Shown here piece after piece: positions 17,309 through 25,055 of a stretch of 64,000 nt of DNA. Source of the stretch: Hyphomicrobiales bacterium (lineage in GTDB: Bacteria > Pseudomonadota > Alphaproteobacteria > Rhizobiales > Rhizobiaceae); assembly GCA_900467745.1 (NCBI GenBank), contig UBQW01000009.1, forward strand, positions 38,519-102,518, read 5' to 3'. A program made the position numbers and the translations under genes. A model generated the notes under the pieces. That model was not told where the DNA came from. It did no database searches and saw nothing but the letters and a program-made list of their open reading frames with translations. The stretch's first letter is position 1; the number at the start of each line of letters is the position of its first letter.

Positions 17309-19729
17309 ATGCGGAACGTTGCATCTGAGACGAACGGCAGCATGCCGCTTCAAACATTCAAGGCCGCGTTCAAGTCCGTGGCAGCGTTCTATGGTCGACC
17401 AAGCTCCGATACGGTGCTCTTCTCCGGCCTTCCGGATGAGATCACCGAATCGCTTGAGGGCGATGATGTCGAGCAGATGGCCGAGCGCATCGGCCTTCAG
17501 GTCATCAAGCATCCGGAGCGCGATTGCCGGCTGGGCAATTTCGATTGTCCTGCCATCGTCGCATTCGCCGATGGCGGCGTGCTCCCGCTCTTGGAGATGG
17601 CCGAGGACGGCTCTTACATCACCGACATCGTTCCCGTCGCCGGCGTTTCCTCGCGTCTGTCGCGCGAGGATCTGATCGCGCTGAAGCCCGAGACGGCCTT
17701 CGCCTTCACGCTCTATTATCAGAACGCGTCGGAAGAGGCGCTTGTTGGTAATGCCGTCGAGATCGAAAAGCGCCATTGGCTGGCAACGACGCTGGCGCCT
17801 TACTGGCGCACCTATGTCCGCGTCATGGTGGCAGCGCTGTTCATCAATCTGATCGCGCTCGGCTCGCCGCTGTTTACCATGAACGTCTATGACCGCGTTC
17901 TGCCCAACAAGGCGATCCCGACGCTCTGGGTCCTCGCCGCAGGCATCACGCTTGCCTATCTCTTTGATTTTCTGCTGAAAACAGCGCGCTCCTCGCTGAT
18001 CGATTATGCCGGTCGCAAGGCGGATCTGCGCCTGTCGCAGATGCTCTTCGACAAGGTGCTGAACTCGACGCTGGCCTCGCGCCCGATGTCGACGGGCGAA
18101 TATGCCAACCGCGTCACGCAGTATGAGTTCGTGCGTGAGTTCTTCACCTCGAACACGATCGGCGTCATCATCGACAGCCTTTTCGTCTTCATCTTCCTCG
18201 CCGTCATCTATCTGATCTCCGGCTGGCTGGTCATTATCCCCGCCGTGGCCTTCGTGCTCTCGGTCGTGATCGGTCTCTATGCCCAGGCCGCGATCGGCAA
18301 GCGCATGGCGACCGCCGCCAACGAGGCCTCGCGCCGCCAGTCGTTGCTGGTCGAAACCATCTCGACGATCGAGACGCTGAAGAGCCTGCGCGCCGAAGCC
18401 ACCATGCTGCGCCGCTGGCAGGAGCTGACGAAATACTCCAGCCGCACCAGCGAAGAGATCAAGCACGTCTCCACAAACGCCATCAACATGACCATGTTCG
18501 TGCAGCAGATGGTGAGCGTTCTGATCGTCATCGCCGGCACCTATGAGTTCTCGGAAGGCCGCATCGCCATGGGCGCGATCGTCGCCACCGTCATGCTGGC
18601 CAGCCGCGCCGGCGCGCCGCTCGGCCAGATCGCCATGACCCTGGCGCGCTTCCGCCAGGCCACCATGTCGCTGCGCATCCTCGACAAGATCATGGAACAG
18701 CCTGATGACCGCCCCTCGACGGTCGGCTTCGTCAATCGCGAGATCACCCGCGGCGCCTTCTCGTTCCAGGATGTCTCGTTCCAGTATCCGGGCTCGGATT
18801 ACCCCGTCATCAACAAGCTGTCCTTCAACGTCAATCCCGGCGAACGCATCGGCATCATCGGCCGCATCGGCTCCGGCAAGACGACCCTCGGGCGCCTGCT
18901 GGATGGCCTCTTCGCGCCATCAGGCGGCCGCGTGCTGATCGATGGTGTGGATATCCGCCAGTATCATATGGCCGAAGTGCGCGCCAATGTCGCCGTCGCC
19001 GGCCAGTCCTCCGATCTGTTCTCCGGAACGGTGAAGGAAAACCTGCTGCTCGGCCGCGCCGACGCCACCGATGAGGACCTGCTCGAAGTCGCCCGCATGA
19101 CCGGGGTCGACGAGTTCGTCGGCACTCATCCGCGCGGCTTCGACATGCCGGTTGGCGAGCGCGGCAGCAATTTGTCGAGCGGCCAGAAGCAGGCGCTCAC
19201 CATTGCCCGTCTGCTCCTCACGCGCCCCAAGGTCGTCTTCCTCGACGAGCCCTCGGGGGCCATGGACCTCGCGACCGAGCGCAACCTGATCGCCCGTCTC
19301 TCCAAGGCCTTCGATCGCAAGACGACGCTGATCATCGCCACCCATCGCTACAGCATGCTGGATCTCGTCGATCGCCTGATCGTTATCGACAAGGGCCGCA
19401 TCATTGCCGATGGTCCGAAGCAGGCCGTCATCGAAGCCATGCAGCGCAAGCCCGGCGCACCCGCGGCGGCCGTGGCCCCGCAGGCCGTCGCCCCGCAGGC
19501 CGTGCCGGTTGCAAGGCAGGCTCCGGTCACGCCGGTCGCCATGTCCGTCGCTCCGGTCACCTCAGTCGCGCCGGCGCCGGCAGGCTCGGCCGCCATGCCG
19601 GTCGCGCAAGTGGCAACCGCTGCTCCGTCCCATCCGATCCCGGTTGCATCCGTCGCCTCCGGCGCGCCTGTCGGCCCGGCGGCTGCTGCGAACGTGACGC
19701 CCATCGTACCGGGGGTTAAGCTGTCATGA
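17309..19729 (+). CDS. Type I secretion ABC exporter (LapB-like), with long C-terminal tail
   Basis: This 806-residue protein has an N-terminal peptidase-C39-like domain (about 20-135) without an evident catalytic Cys, a six-helix transmembrane domain (about 160-440), and an ATPase domain with Walker A GRIGSGKT (518-525), signature LSSGQ (622-626) and Walker B VVFLDEP (642-648). The degenerate C39-like domain is characteristic of exporters for large RTX adhesins. After the ATPase domain ends (about 700) there is an unusual tail of about 105 residues made almost only of Ala, Pro, Val, Gln and Ser. The 3' end overlaps the next start by 4 bases (ATGA), showing translational coupling with the adaptor gene. 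Confidence 0.93.
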   Translation: MRNVASETNGSMPLQTFKAAFKSVAAFYGRPSSDTVLFSGLPDEITESLEGDDVEQMAERIGLQVIKHPERDCRLGNFDCPAIVAFADGGVLPLLEMAEDGSYITDIVPVAGVSSRLSREDLIALKPETAFAFTLYYQNASEEALVGNAVEIEKRHWLATTLAPYWRTYVRVMVAALFINLIALGSPLFTMNVYDRVLPNKAIPTLWVLAAGITLAYLFDFLLKTARSSLIDYAGRKADLRLSQMLFDKVLNSTLASRPMSTGEYANRVTQYEFVREFFTSNTIGVIIDSLFVFIFLAVIYLISGWLVIIPAVAFVLSVVIGLYAQAAIGKRMATAANEASRRQSLLVETISTIETLKSLRAEATMLRRWQELTKYSSRTSEEIKHVSTNAINMTMFVQQMVSVLIVIAGTYEFSEGRIAMGAIVATVMLASRAGAPLGQIAMTLARFRQATMSLRILDKIMEQPDDRPSTVGFVNREITRGAFSFQDVSFQYPGSDYPVINKLSFNVNPGERIGIIGRIGSGKTTLGRLLDGLFAPSGGRVLIDGVDIRQYHMAEVRANVAVAGQSSDLFSGTVKENLLLGRADATDEDLLEVARMTGVDEFVGTHPRGFDMPVGERGSNLSSGQKQALTIARLLLTRPKVVFLDEPSGAMDLATERNLIARLSKAFDRKTTLIIATHRYSMLDLVDRLIVIDKGRIIADGPKQAVIEAMQRKPGAPAAAVAPQAVAPQAVPVARQAPVTPVAMSVAPVTSVAPAPAGSAAMPVAQVATAAPSHPIPVASVASGAPVGPAAAANVTPIVPGVKLS

Positions 19730-21015
19730 AGAACAAGCACGACAACCCGCCCTTTCTCGCCCGCGCCATTCTCGGCCTCGTGGCGCTCGTCATCGCCAGC
19801 TTCGTCGCCTGGGCGGCGATTGCCAAGATCAACGAGATCGCCCGCGGCGAAGGCAAGGTCATTCCCGTCTCGAAGACGCAGATCATTCAGTCGTCGGAAC
19901 CCGGCGTCGTCCAGCAGATCGCCGTCGTTCTCGGCCAGGTCGTGCGCAAGGGCCAGCTCCTGGTCCAGCTCGACAACACCACCACCACCTCGACGCTTGG
20001 TGAATCCGTCGCCAAGGCCCGAGCGCTCGGCGCCAAGGTGGCGCGCCTGAAGCTCGAGGAAGAGGGCAAGTACGACGAGCCCTACAATTGCCCTGAGGAT
20101 ATTCTGGCCGTCGCCAAGGAAGTCTGCGCCAACGAAGCCCAGCTTTTCGCCGCCGATCGGGCCAGCTACACCAACAAGCTTGGCGTGCTCAAGGAGCGCG
20201 TCCGCCAGCGCGAGAACGAACTCAGCGAGGCGCACGCCAATATCGACCGCCTGACGCAGAACATCGACGGCGCCCAGCGCCAGTACGACCTGATCAGCCC
20301 GCTCGCCAAGAAGAAGCTGGTGGCCGAGACCGAAGTCTTGAAGACCGAGCGCGACCTCACCGATCAGCAGGGCCAGCTCAAGGTCTACCAGGAAAGCATC
20401 GATCGCCTTCAGGCCGCCGTGCAGGAAGCCAAGCTGCAGCTCGGCGATCTCGCGCTCGAACTGCGCCAGCAGGCGCTGACGGACAAGGCGCAGGCGCTGG
20501 CCGAGCTCTCGGTCGTCGACGAAACCGTGCGCGGTGCGTCCGATCGCGTCAAGCGCACCGACATCCGCTCGCCTGTCGATGGCATCGTCAACACGCTCGA
20601 GGTCAACACGATCGGCGCCTATGTCGATCCCGGCCGCGTCATCGCCGGCATCGTTCCGACCGCCGATACGCTGCTCGTCGAAGCCAAGATCTCGCCGCGC
20701 GATGTCGCCTTCATCCGCCGTGGCCAGCCGGCCATCGTCAAGATCACGGCTTACGACTTCTCGATCTTCGGCGGCCTCGAAGGTATCGTTGAAAACATCT
20801 CGGCCGACAGTCTGGTGGAGAAGGAAAAGGGCGAGACCTACTATCTCGTGCAGGTCAAGACCGACAAGTCGGAGCTCTCGCGCGACGGCAAGACCTATCC
20901 GATCATCCCGGGCATGGTTGCCTCGGTCGAGATCATGACCGGCAGCAAGACCGTGCTCAGCTATCTCATGAAGCCGATCAACAAGGCGCGCACCGAAGCG
21001 CTGACGGAGCGCTGA
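19726..21015 (+). CDS. HlyD-family membrane fusion protein of type I secretion
   Basis: This 429-residue protein has a short cytoplasmic N terminus, one membrane helix (about 11-32), a lipoyl-like beta segment ('GEGKVIPVSKTQIIQS'), a long coiled-coil region (about 90-265) and a C-terminal beta-barrel with 'TDIRSPVDGIVN' and 'PGMVASVEIMTG', which are HlyD/LapC-type signatures. It overlaps the exporter gene by 4 bases and is followed after 2 bases by the RHH/PAS-like gene. It would bridge the exporter and the TolC-like channel in the periplasm. Confidence 0.93.
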   Translation: MKNKHDNPPFLARAILGLVALVIASFVAWAAIAKINEIARGEGKVIPVSKTQIIQSSEPGVVQQIAVVLGQVVRKGQLLVQLDNTTTTSTLGESVAKARALGAKVARLKLEEEGKYDEPYNCPEDILAVAKEVCANEAQLFAADRASYTNKLGVLKERVRQRENELSEAHANIDRLTQNIDGAQRQYDLISPLAKKKLVAETEVLKTERDLTDQQGQLKVYQESIDRLQAAVQEAKLQLGDLALELRQQALTDKAQALAELSVVDETVRGASDRVKRTDIRSPVDGIVNTLEVNTIGAYVDPGRVIAGIVPTADTLLVEAKISPRDVAFIRRGQPAIVKITAYDFSIFGGLEGIVENISADSLVEKEKGETYYLVQVKTDKSELSRDGKTYPIIPGMVASVEIMTGSKTVLSYLMKPINKARTEALTER

Positions 21016-21017
21016 CC

Positions 21018-21677
21018 ATGCTGATCGTCAAGCCCGGAATGCAGGACGCAACCGATCTCGAACCGACCGACGAGCAACTGCCCGCGATCGATGCCGAAGA
21101 GATCGAACCGCGTTTCCGAGCCGTGGCTGGTCGTGGCGGCGAGCGTCGCGGCATCCGGCTGGAGCGTATCTATTGGGACGGCCTCAGCCGCATGTCGGCC
21201 TCCGGCAAGATGTCGACCGCCGACCTCGTGCACTACACCGCCTCGCAGATGCCGGAATCCGGCAATCTCGCCTCGCTTCTGCGCGTCTTGAGCCTGAAAT
21301 GGGCGCTGCGCCGGCTGGATACGGTCGAGGACATTTCCTCGCTCGCCAATGTCAACGCCATCATCCAGGCCTCTCCGTCGCCGGCGATCCTTTTGACGCA
21401 TGAGAAGAAGGTGCAGCTCTTCAACGACGCCTTCCTGTCGATGCTGCGCCAGCGCCTGCCGCTCGGCGATCTCGCGCAGCTGACCAAGAGCCTGCGCTTC
21501 TCGATCGACACCCAGATCGAAGAAGCCATCGCCACCCTGTCGCGCAACAAGGGCAAGACGCTCGCCACCGGCTTCACCATCGCCGTCGGCACACAGACTT
21601 TGAAGGGCCAGATCAACCTGGCGCTGGCGCCGACGCACGAGAAGTCGATGCTGATCGGCTACATCTCCCGCTACTGA
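21018..21677 (+). CDS. Ribbon-helix-helix (RHH_4-like) and PAS-like domain protein
   Basis: This 219-residue protein has an acidic N terminus (1-40), then a segment (about 43-100) matching my recollection of the RHH_4 family: 'RRGIRLER.YWDGL' strand and helix, 'MSTADLV' and 'NLASLLRVL'. The C-terminal half (about 112-215) looks like a PAS fold: 'NVNAIIQASPSPAILL', 'LFNDAFLSML', then strands 'GKTLATGFTIAVG' and a final 'KSMLIGYISRY'. It lies 2 bases after the HlyD gene, so it is translated with the secretion system. DNA binding and ligand sensing are inferred only from fold resemblance. It could be an operon regulator or a cytoplasmic accessory protein. Confidence 0.7.
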   Translation: MLIVKPGMQDATDLEPTDEQLPAIDAEEIEPRFRAVAGRGGERRGIRLERIYWDGLSRMSASGKMSTADLVHYTASQMPESGNLASLLRVLSLKWALRRLDTVEDISSLANVNAIIQASPSPAILLTHEKKVQLFNDAFLSMLRQRLPLGDLAQLTKSLRFSIDTQIEEAIATLSRNKGKTLATGFTIAVGTQTLKGQINLALAPTHEKSMLIGYISRY

Positions 21678-21683
21678 TCCACC

Positions 21684-22076
21684 TCAATCCTCGAAACGCC
21701 CCGCCGCATCCCGGTCGCGCTCGTACCGATGCTTCGACGGAAACGCCGGAAGCCACCCTTCGCGGCGGATGGTCCACAGCTCATACGTCGGCTGAAACTG
21801 ATCCTTCTGATCAAACGACCCGAGATTGACCTCGACCTCATCGCCGCTCCGCCCAAACACCGGCGACCCGCAGCGCGGGCAGAAGAACCGCCCATTATAC
21901 TCCCCCGTCTCCCCCTCGACCCGCACCGCATCCTCGGGAAAGATCGCCGAGGCATGAAACAGCGCCCCATGATGCTTGCGGCAATCCAGGCAATGACAGA
22001 TGCCGACCCGATAGGGCGCACCGGATACAGTCAAACGAACGCGGCCGCAGAGGCATCCTCCGGTAAACTGATCCAT
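21684..22076 (-). CDS. GFA/CENP-V family zinc protein
   Basis: This 130-residue protein has the glutathione-dependent formaldehyde-activating (GFA/Mss4-like) zinc pattern: 'GGCLCG', 'CHCLDCRK' and 'FCPRCGSPVF'. The family coordinates zinc through these CxC and CxxC pairs; most members are small enzymes or unknown proteins rather than proven formaldehyde-activating enzymes. The gene is convergent with the secretion operon, with stops only 6 bases apart. Confidence 0.9.
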   Translation of the reverse strand: MDQFTGGCLCGRVRLTVSGAPYRVGICHCLDCRKHHGALFHASAIFPEDAVRVEGETGEYNGRFFCPRCGSPVFGRSGDEVEVNLGSFDQKDQFQPTYELWTIRREGWLPAFPSKHRYERDRDAAGRFED

Positions 22077-22253
22077 GGTGTTTCTCCTCCAAACGCGCAG
22101 GAAGAGCTATGTAGAGTGATATGGCATCATGGCAATTCTTGCTTAAATGGCGGCGTCATTCATCTGTGGGCGCCTTGCGGAAATACACTAAATAATTGCT
22201 GTGAGAGGAGTGATATGCAGATCTTGTTTCCGCGAATATCAGAAGGGGGCCAG

Positions 22254-22787
22254 ATGATTCTTCGTACTTTTCGGTGGGTATCGACCGCCGCCGTGGTCGC
22301 AGCGACCTTAGCCGCATGCGTGCCGGGCAGGGCGTCCTTCTATCAGAACGCGTTGCCCGAAGCGCTTGGAACAACTGACATTCTGGTTTTGGGAAGCGAT
22401 GCAAGCTGGTTCGACATGGTCCTTCCGATACGCCGCGAAGGATGCGGCGCAGTCGTCTTCCGGCTGTCCCCGGAAACCATCGCGAAAATCCGCCAACAGG
22501 GGTTGGCGTTTTTCCAGGATGCGCGGCAGGCGCGAGGCTATGATGCCAATAGTGCCAAGGGTCGCTACTATGCATACGCGGCTTGGCAGGCGACCCCGGC
22601 ACCGGAAGGCTGGTTCGGCGACGGTGCTGTTGCCGGCTCCCTTTCTTGCGCGGGCGTCGCCAACGACTTGATCCGGAAGATCACCGAGGGCGGCAAGGGG
22701 ACCGAGGGCTACTTCACCACAAAAAGCGAAGCGCAGCTTATTGTGCTGCCGCAGGAACAGATCGCTATTTACACCTACTTCGGCTAG
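22254..22787 (+). CDS. Predicted lipoprotein of unknown function
   Basis: A 177-residue protein with a lipoprotein signal: 'MILRTFRW', a hydrophobic stretch, then lipobox LAAC at about residue 21. The mature part has no domain I recognise; it contains 'EGCGAVVFRLSPETIAKI' and 'WFGDGAVAGSLSCAG'. The start at 22254 follows a GAAGGGGGC site; an alternative ATG at 22215 with AGGAG just before it would add 13 residues ahead of the signal peptide. It lies between the GFA gene and the ArsR operon and shows no operon link. Confidence 0.7.
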   Translation: MILRTFRWVSTAAVVAATLAACVPGRASFYQNALPEALGTTDILVLGSDASWFDMVLPIRREGCGAVVFRLSPETIAKIRQQGLAFFQDARQARGYDANSAKGRYYAYAAWQATPAPEGWFGDGAVAGSLSCAGVANDLIRKITEGGKGTEGYFTTKSEAQLIVLPQEQIAIYTYFG

Positions 22788-22906
22788 CCCAGCCGCCGTC
22801 ATTCCACGTCCCTACATTCATCCTTGGCGCCGACGCGACCCTACCGCAAGCGTCACCCACCCCGCAAAAAGTTTCAGGGGAGGGCGGCTTTCGCCTCTGT
22901 AAAGAT

Positions 22907-22965
22907 ATTCACCCATGTGGTTGACTATCTCTCGGATATGCGTATATTCAACCACATGGGTGAAT
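22907..22965 (+). promoter_or_regulatory. Paired ArsR-type operator with promoter
   Basis: Two 18-base arms (22907-22924 and 22948-22965) are perfect inverted copies of ATTCACCCATGTGGTTGA. Each arm is itself an imperfect dyad of the form TTCAnCCnnnTGGnTGAA, so this is also two operator sites with centres 39 bases apart. A promoter-like TTGACT (22921-22926), 16 bases, TATATT (22943-22948) lies between them, the left site overlapping -35 and the right overlapping -10. It precedes the ArsR gene directly, which fits autorepression. Confidence 0.78.
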
Positions 22966-22968
22966 GAA

Positions 22969-23292
22969 ATGGATGAAGATGCACTGTCACGGATATTGAA
23001 GGCCGCGGGGGATACCACGCGGCGGCAGATCCTGACGCTCCTCGTGCAAGAGGGGCCTCTCAGGGTGACGGGGCTCGCTGCTCATTTCGACATGTCCCTG
23101 AATTCCGTCTCCAAGCACATCAAGGTTCTGGAGGAGGCGGGGCTGGTCACCCGGCGTACTTTGGGCCGCGAGCATTTCATTGCCGCGGAGCTTGAACCGC
23201 TGAGACTGACGGAAGACTGGTTCGCGCAACTGAAGTCGATATGGGAGCTGCGCCTGACGGCGTTGGAAGAGTTACTCGTTTCAAAGGAGTGA
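22969..23292 (+). CDS. ArsR-family winged-helix transcriptional repressor
   Basis: This 107-residue protein has the ArsR winged helix: 'DALSRILKAAGDTTRRQILTLL' helix, 'LRVTGLAAHFDMSLNSVSKHIKVLEEAGLVTRR' helix-turn-helix, and a 'LGREHFIAAE' wing. Metal-binding Cys clusters are absent, so this is the non-metal subgroup typically paired with SRPBCC (AHSA1) genes. The SRPBCC gene follows after 4 bases. Its start (ATG 22969) lies 4 bases past the right arm of a perfect inverted repeat, supporting autorepression; a GTG at 22960 is an alternative start. Ligand unknown. Confidence 0.88.
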   Translation: MDEDALSRILKAAGDTTRRQILTLLVQEGPLRVTGLAAHFDMSLNSVSKHIKVLEEAGLVTRRTLGREHFIAAELEPLRLTEDWFAQLKSIWELRLTALEELLVSKE

Positions 23293-23296
23293 AGTC

Positions 23297-23725
23297 ATGT
23301 CCGAACTTGAACTGACGGTAAGCCGCAAGATCGCCGCCTCGCGCGAAAAGATTTTCAACGCCTGGCTCTCGCCAACAGCGCTGGCGAAATTCATGAAGAC
23401 GCCATCGGGCAATTTCGACGCCCGAGATGTCACCACCGATCCGGTCAAGGGCGGACGCTTCATGATCGTCATGGTGACATCAGAGCGCGAGATCCCGCAT
23501 TCCGGCACCTATCTCGAAGTCGATCCCTATTCGCGCCTGTCCTTCACCTGGGAATCCCCGCATTCGCTGGATGACAGCGTCGTCACCATCGATCTCAAGG
23601 AGATCGACCCCGAAACGACGGAGTTGACGCTGAAGCAGGTGAAATTCCGCAGCGAAGGCGCGCGCGACGGCCATATCCAGGGCTGGACCTCGATCCTCGG
23701 CGAACTCGACAAATATCTCGGCTAA
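23297..23725 (+). CDS. SRPBCC/AHSA1-family protein
   Basis: This 142-residue protein shows the AHSA1/START-like pattern: 'LTVSRKIAASREKIFNAWLSPTALAKFM', 'VKGGRFMIVM', 'HSGTYLEVDPYSRLSFTW' and a final 'GHIQGWTSILGELDKYL' helix. AHSA1-like proteins have a hydrophobic cavity that binds small molecules. It has a strong AAGGAG ribosome site and begins 4 bases after the ArsR stop, so the two genes form a small operon under the repeated operator upstream. Substrate unknown. Confidence 0.88.
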   Translation: MSELELTVSRKIAASREKIFNAWLSPTALAKFMKTPSGNFDARDVTTDPVKGGRFMIVMVTSEREIPHSGTYLEVDPYSRLSFTWESPHSLDDSVVTIDLKEIDPETTELTLKQVKFRSEGARDGHIQGWTSILGELDKYLG

Positions 23726-23843
23726 GTCACGGGGCCGACATGAAAAAGCCGCCGGCAATGCAGCGCCGGCGGCTCCATTTCGCCTCGGTATCGAAGCGGG
23801 ATGCGAGAGGAGGCCAGCCCCGGCCCTCGCCATTGCCTTCAGA

Positions 23844-24845
23844 TCAGAAGGCAACACCTTCGCCAGGCGCGACCTTTTCGATCGGCATGGCAGATGCCAT
23901 CTGGCTGCCGCCAACGCTCGAGCCGTGCAGGTAGCCCTTGCCGCCGGCGATCGAATAGAGCGGCATGTAGTCGGGCAGGCGGCTGTCGGCGAGAACCTCG
24001 TCGCGCATGTTGTCGAGAATATAGTGGTTGCCGCCGGCCGAGACCGAGAGAACGGCGTGGTAGAAATGGCGCTTCTGATCGAACAGCACGACGACCGCCA
24101 TGTCCTTCAAGTCGACGCCCTCGGCATTGAGTGCCGCCATCTTCAGGATCGCGAAATCCTCGCAATCGCCCTGCTGACGCTTCAGCGTCTCGGAAGGCGT
24201 CGCCCAGTAATCGGCGACCTTGTAGGTGTCGATGTCGCGGGCGTAGCGGATCGTGTGGTTGATCGTGGTGTTGATCGCGTTCATCTTGTCGCGCAGCGAT
24301 GCCTGCGATGTCCTCGCGAACGATGCCTTGACCGCCGTGACGGCCTCCGTGCACTTGCCCGCGCCGCAGGAAATGGCGGTGCCGCTCGTCATTTCGTCCA
24401 GCGAAGGCGCCAGCCGCTTCAGGGCTGCCAGGCGCTTGAAGGGGATCGCCACCGATCCGAACACGCCGCCATCATCAGGGCGCGCGGCGATCGAGGGGCG
24501 GGTTGCCGGCTTCACGGATGCAGTGGTCTCGGGGCTGAATGCGGCGGCCGCAACCGGCGCCGGCGTCTTCAGGGTCGCGAGATCGATCGAGCCGAAAGCC
24601 TGCGCGAGACCGCGTCCGGCGAGCGTGGCGAGGCGCGCCATGCCACCGACGCTGACAGCGCTTGCCGCATGCTCGGCGATGCTTGCCGAAATATAGCTGG
24701 AGTAAGATGCGCCGTATGCTTCTGTATTATACAGAACAGAAGCCGATGCGCCATTGTAAGAAAAAGAAGAAAATGCAGAAAGAAGTGCGATGAAAGCGAT
24801 TTTGTTTGTTTTTGTTCTTTTGGACACGGGACTTAATTTCTCCAC
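23844..24845 (-). CDS. LapG-like periplasmic cysteine protease (BTLCP, DUF920)
   Basis: This 333-residue protein has a signal peptide (about 1-35, ending GASA) and a transglutaminase-like cysteine protease domain (about 140-320). The triad is Cys228 in QQGDCEDFA, His263 in HFYHAVLS and Asp278 in YILDN, with spacings matching BTLCP/LapG. LapG in Pseudomonas cleaves the adhesin LapA after a di-alanine to release it from the cell, when c-di-GMP is low. Here the protease sits about 2.2 kb after the secretion operon for a giant adhesin carrying a VAAG sequence in its N-terminal module, so that adhesin is the likely substrate (inference). Residues 36-140 are Ala-rich and longer than in LapG. The start is a GTG with no clear ribosome site; an in-frame stop lies just upstream. 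Confidence 0.88.
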   Translation of the reverse strand: MEKLSPVSKRTKTNKIAFIALLSAFSSFSYNGASASVLYNTEAYGASYSSYISASIAEHAASAVSVGGMARLATLAGRGLAQAFGSIDLATLKTPAPVAAAAFSPETTASVKPATRPSIAARPDDGGVFGSVAIPFKRLAALKRLAPSLDEMTSGTAISCGAGKCTEAVTAVKASFARTSQASLRDKMNAINTTINHTIRYARDIDTYKVADYWATPSETLKRQQGDCEDFAILKMAALNAEGVDLKDMAVVVLFDQKRHFYHAVLSVSAGGNHYILDNMRDEVLADSRLPDYMPLYSIAGGKGYLHGSSVGGSQMASAMPIEKVAPGEGVAF

Positions 24846-25055
24846 TTGTTGGGAGAAATGTACCGATCAGCCATAAATATCGGGTTTGGAAGCGTGGATA
24901 ACTTAGAACGAAGTTATCCGCTCAAAAAAGCTGAAAATTTTAGCTTTTCCGTCAACCAAGTTTGGGGGAAGGGTTTGCTTTCGCCAGATGCCTATGCAGA
25001 TATGAGGCCGCGAAATGGCCGCTATAGACGGCCTGATTAGGGTTTGGGGGAAGCA

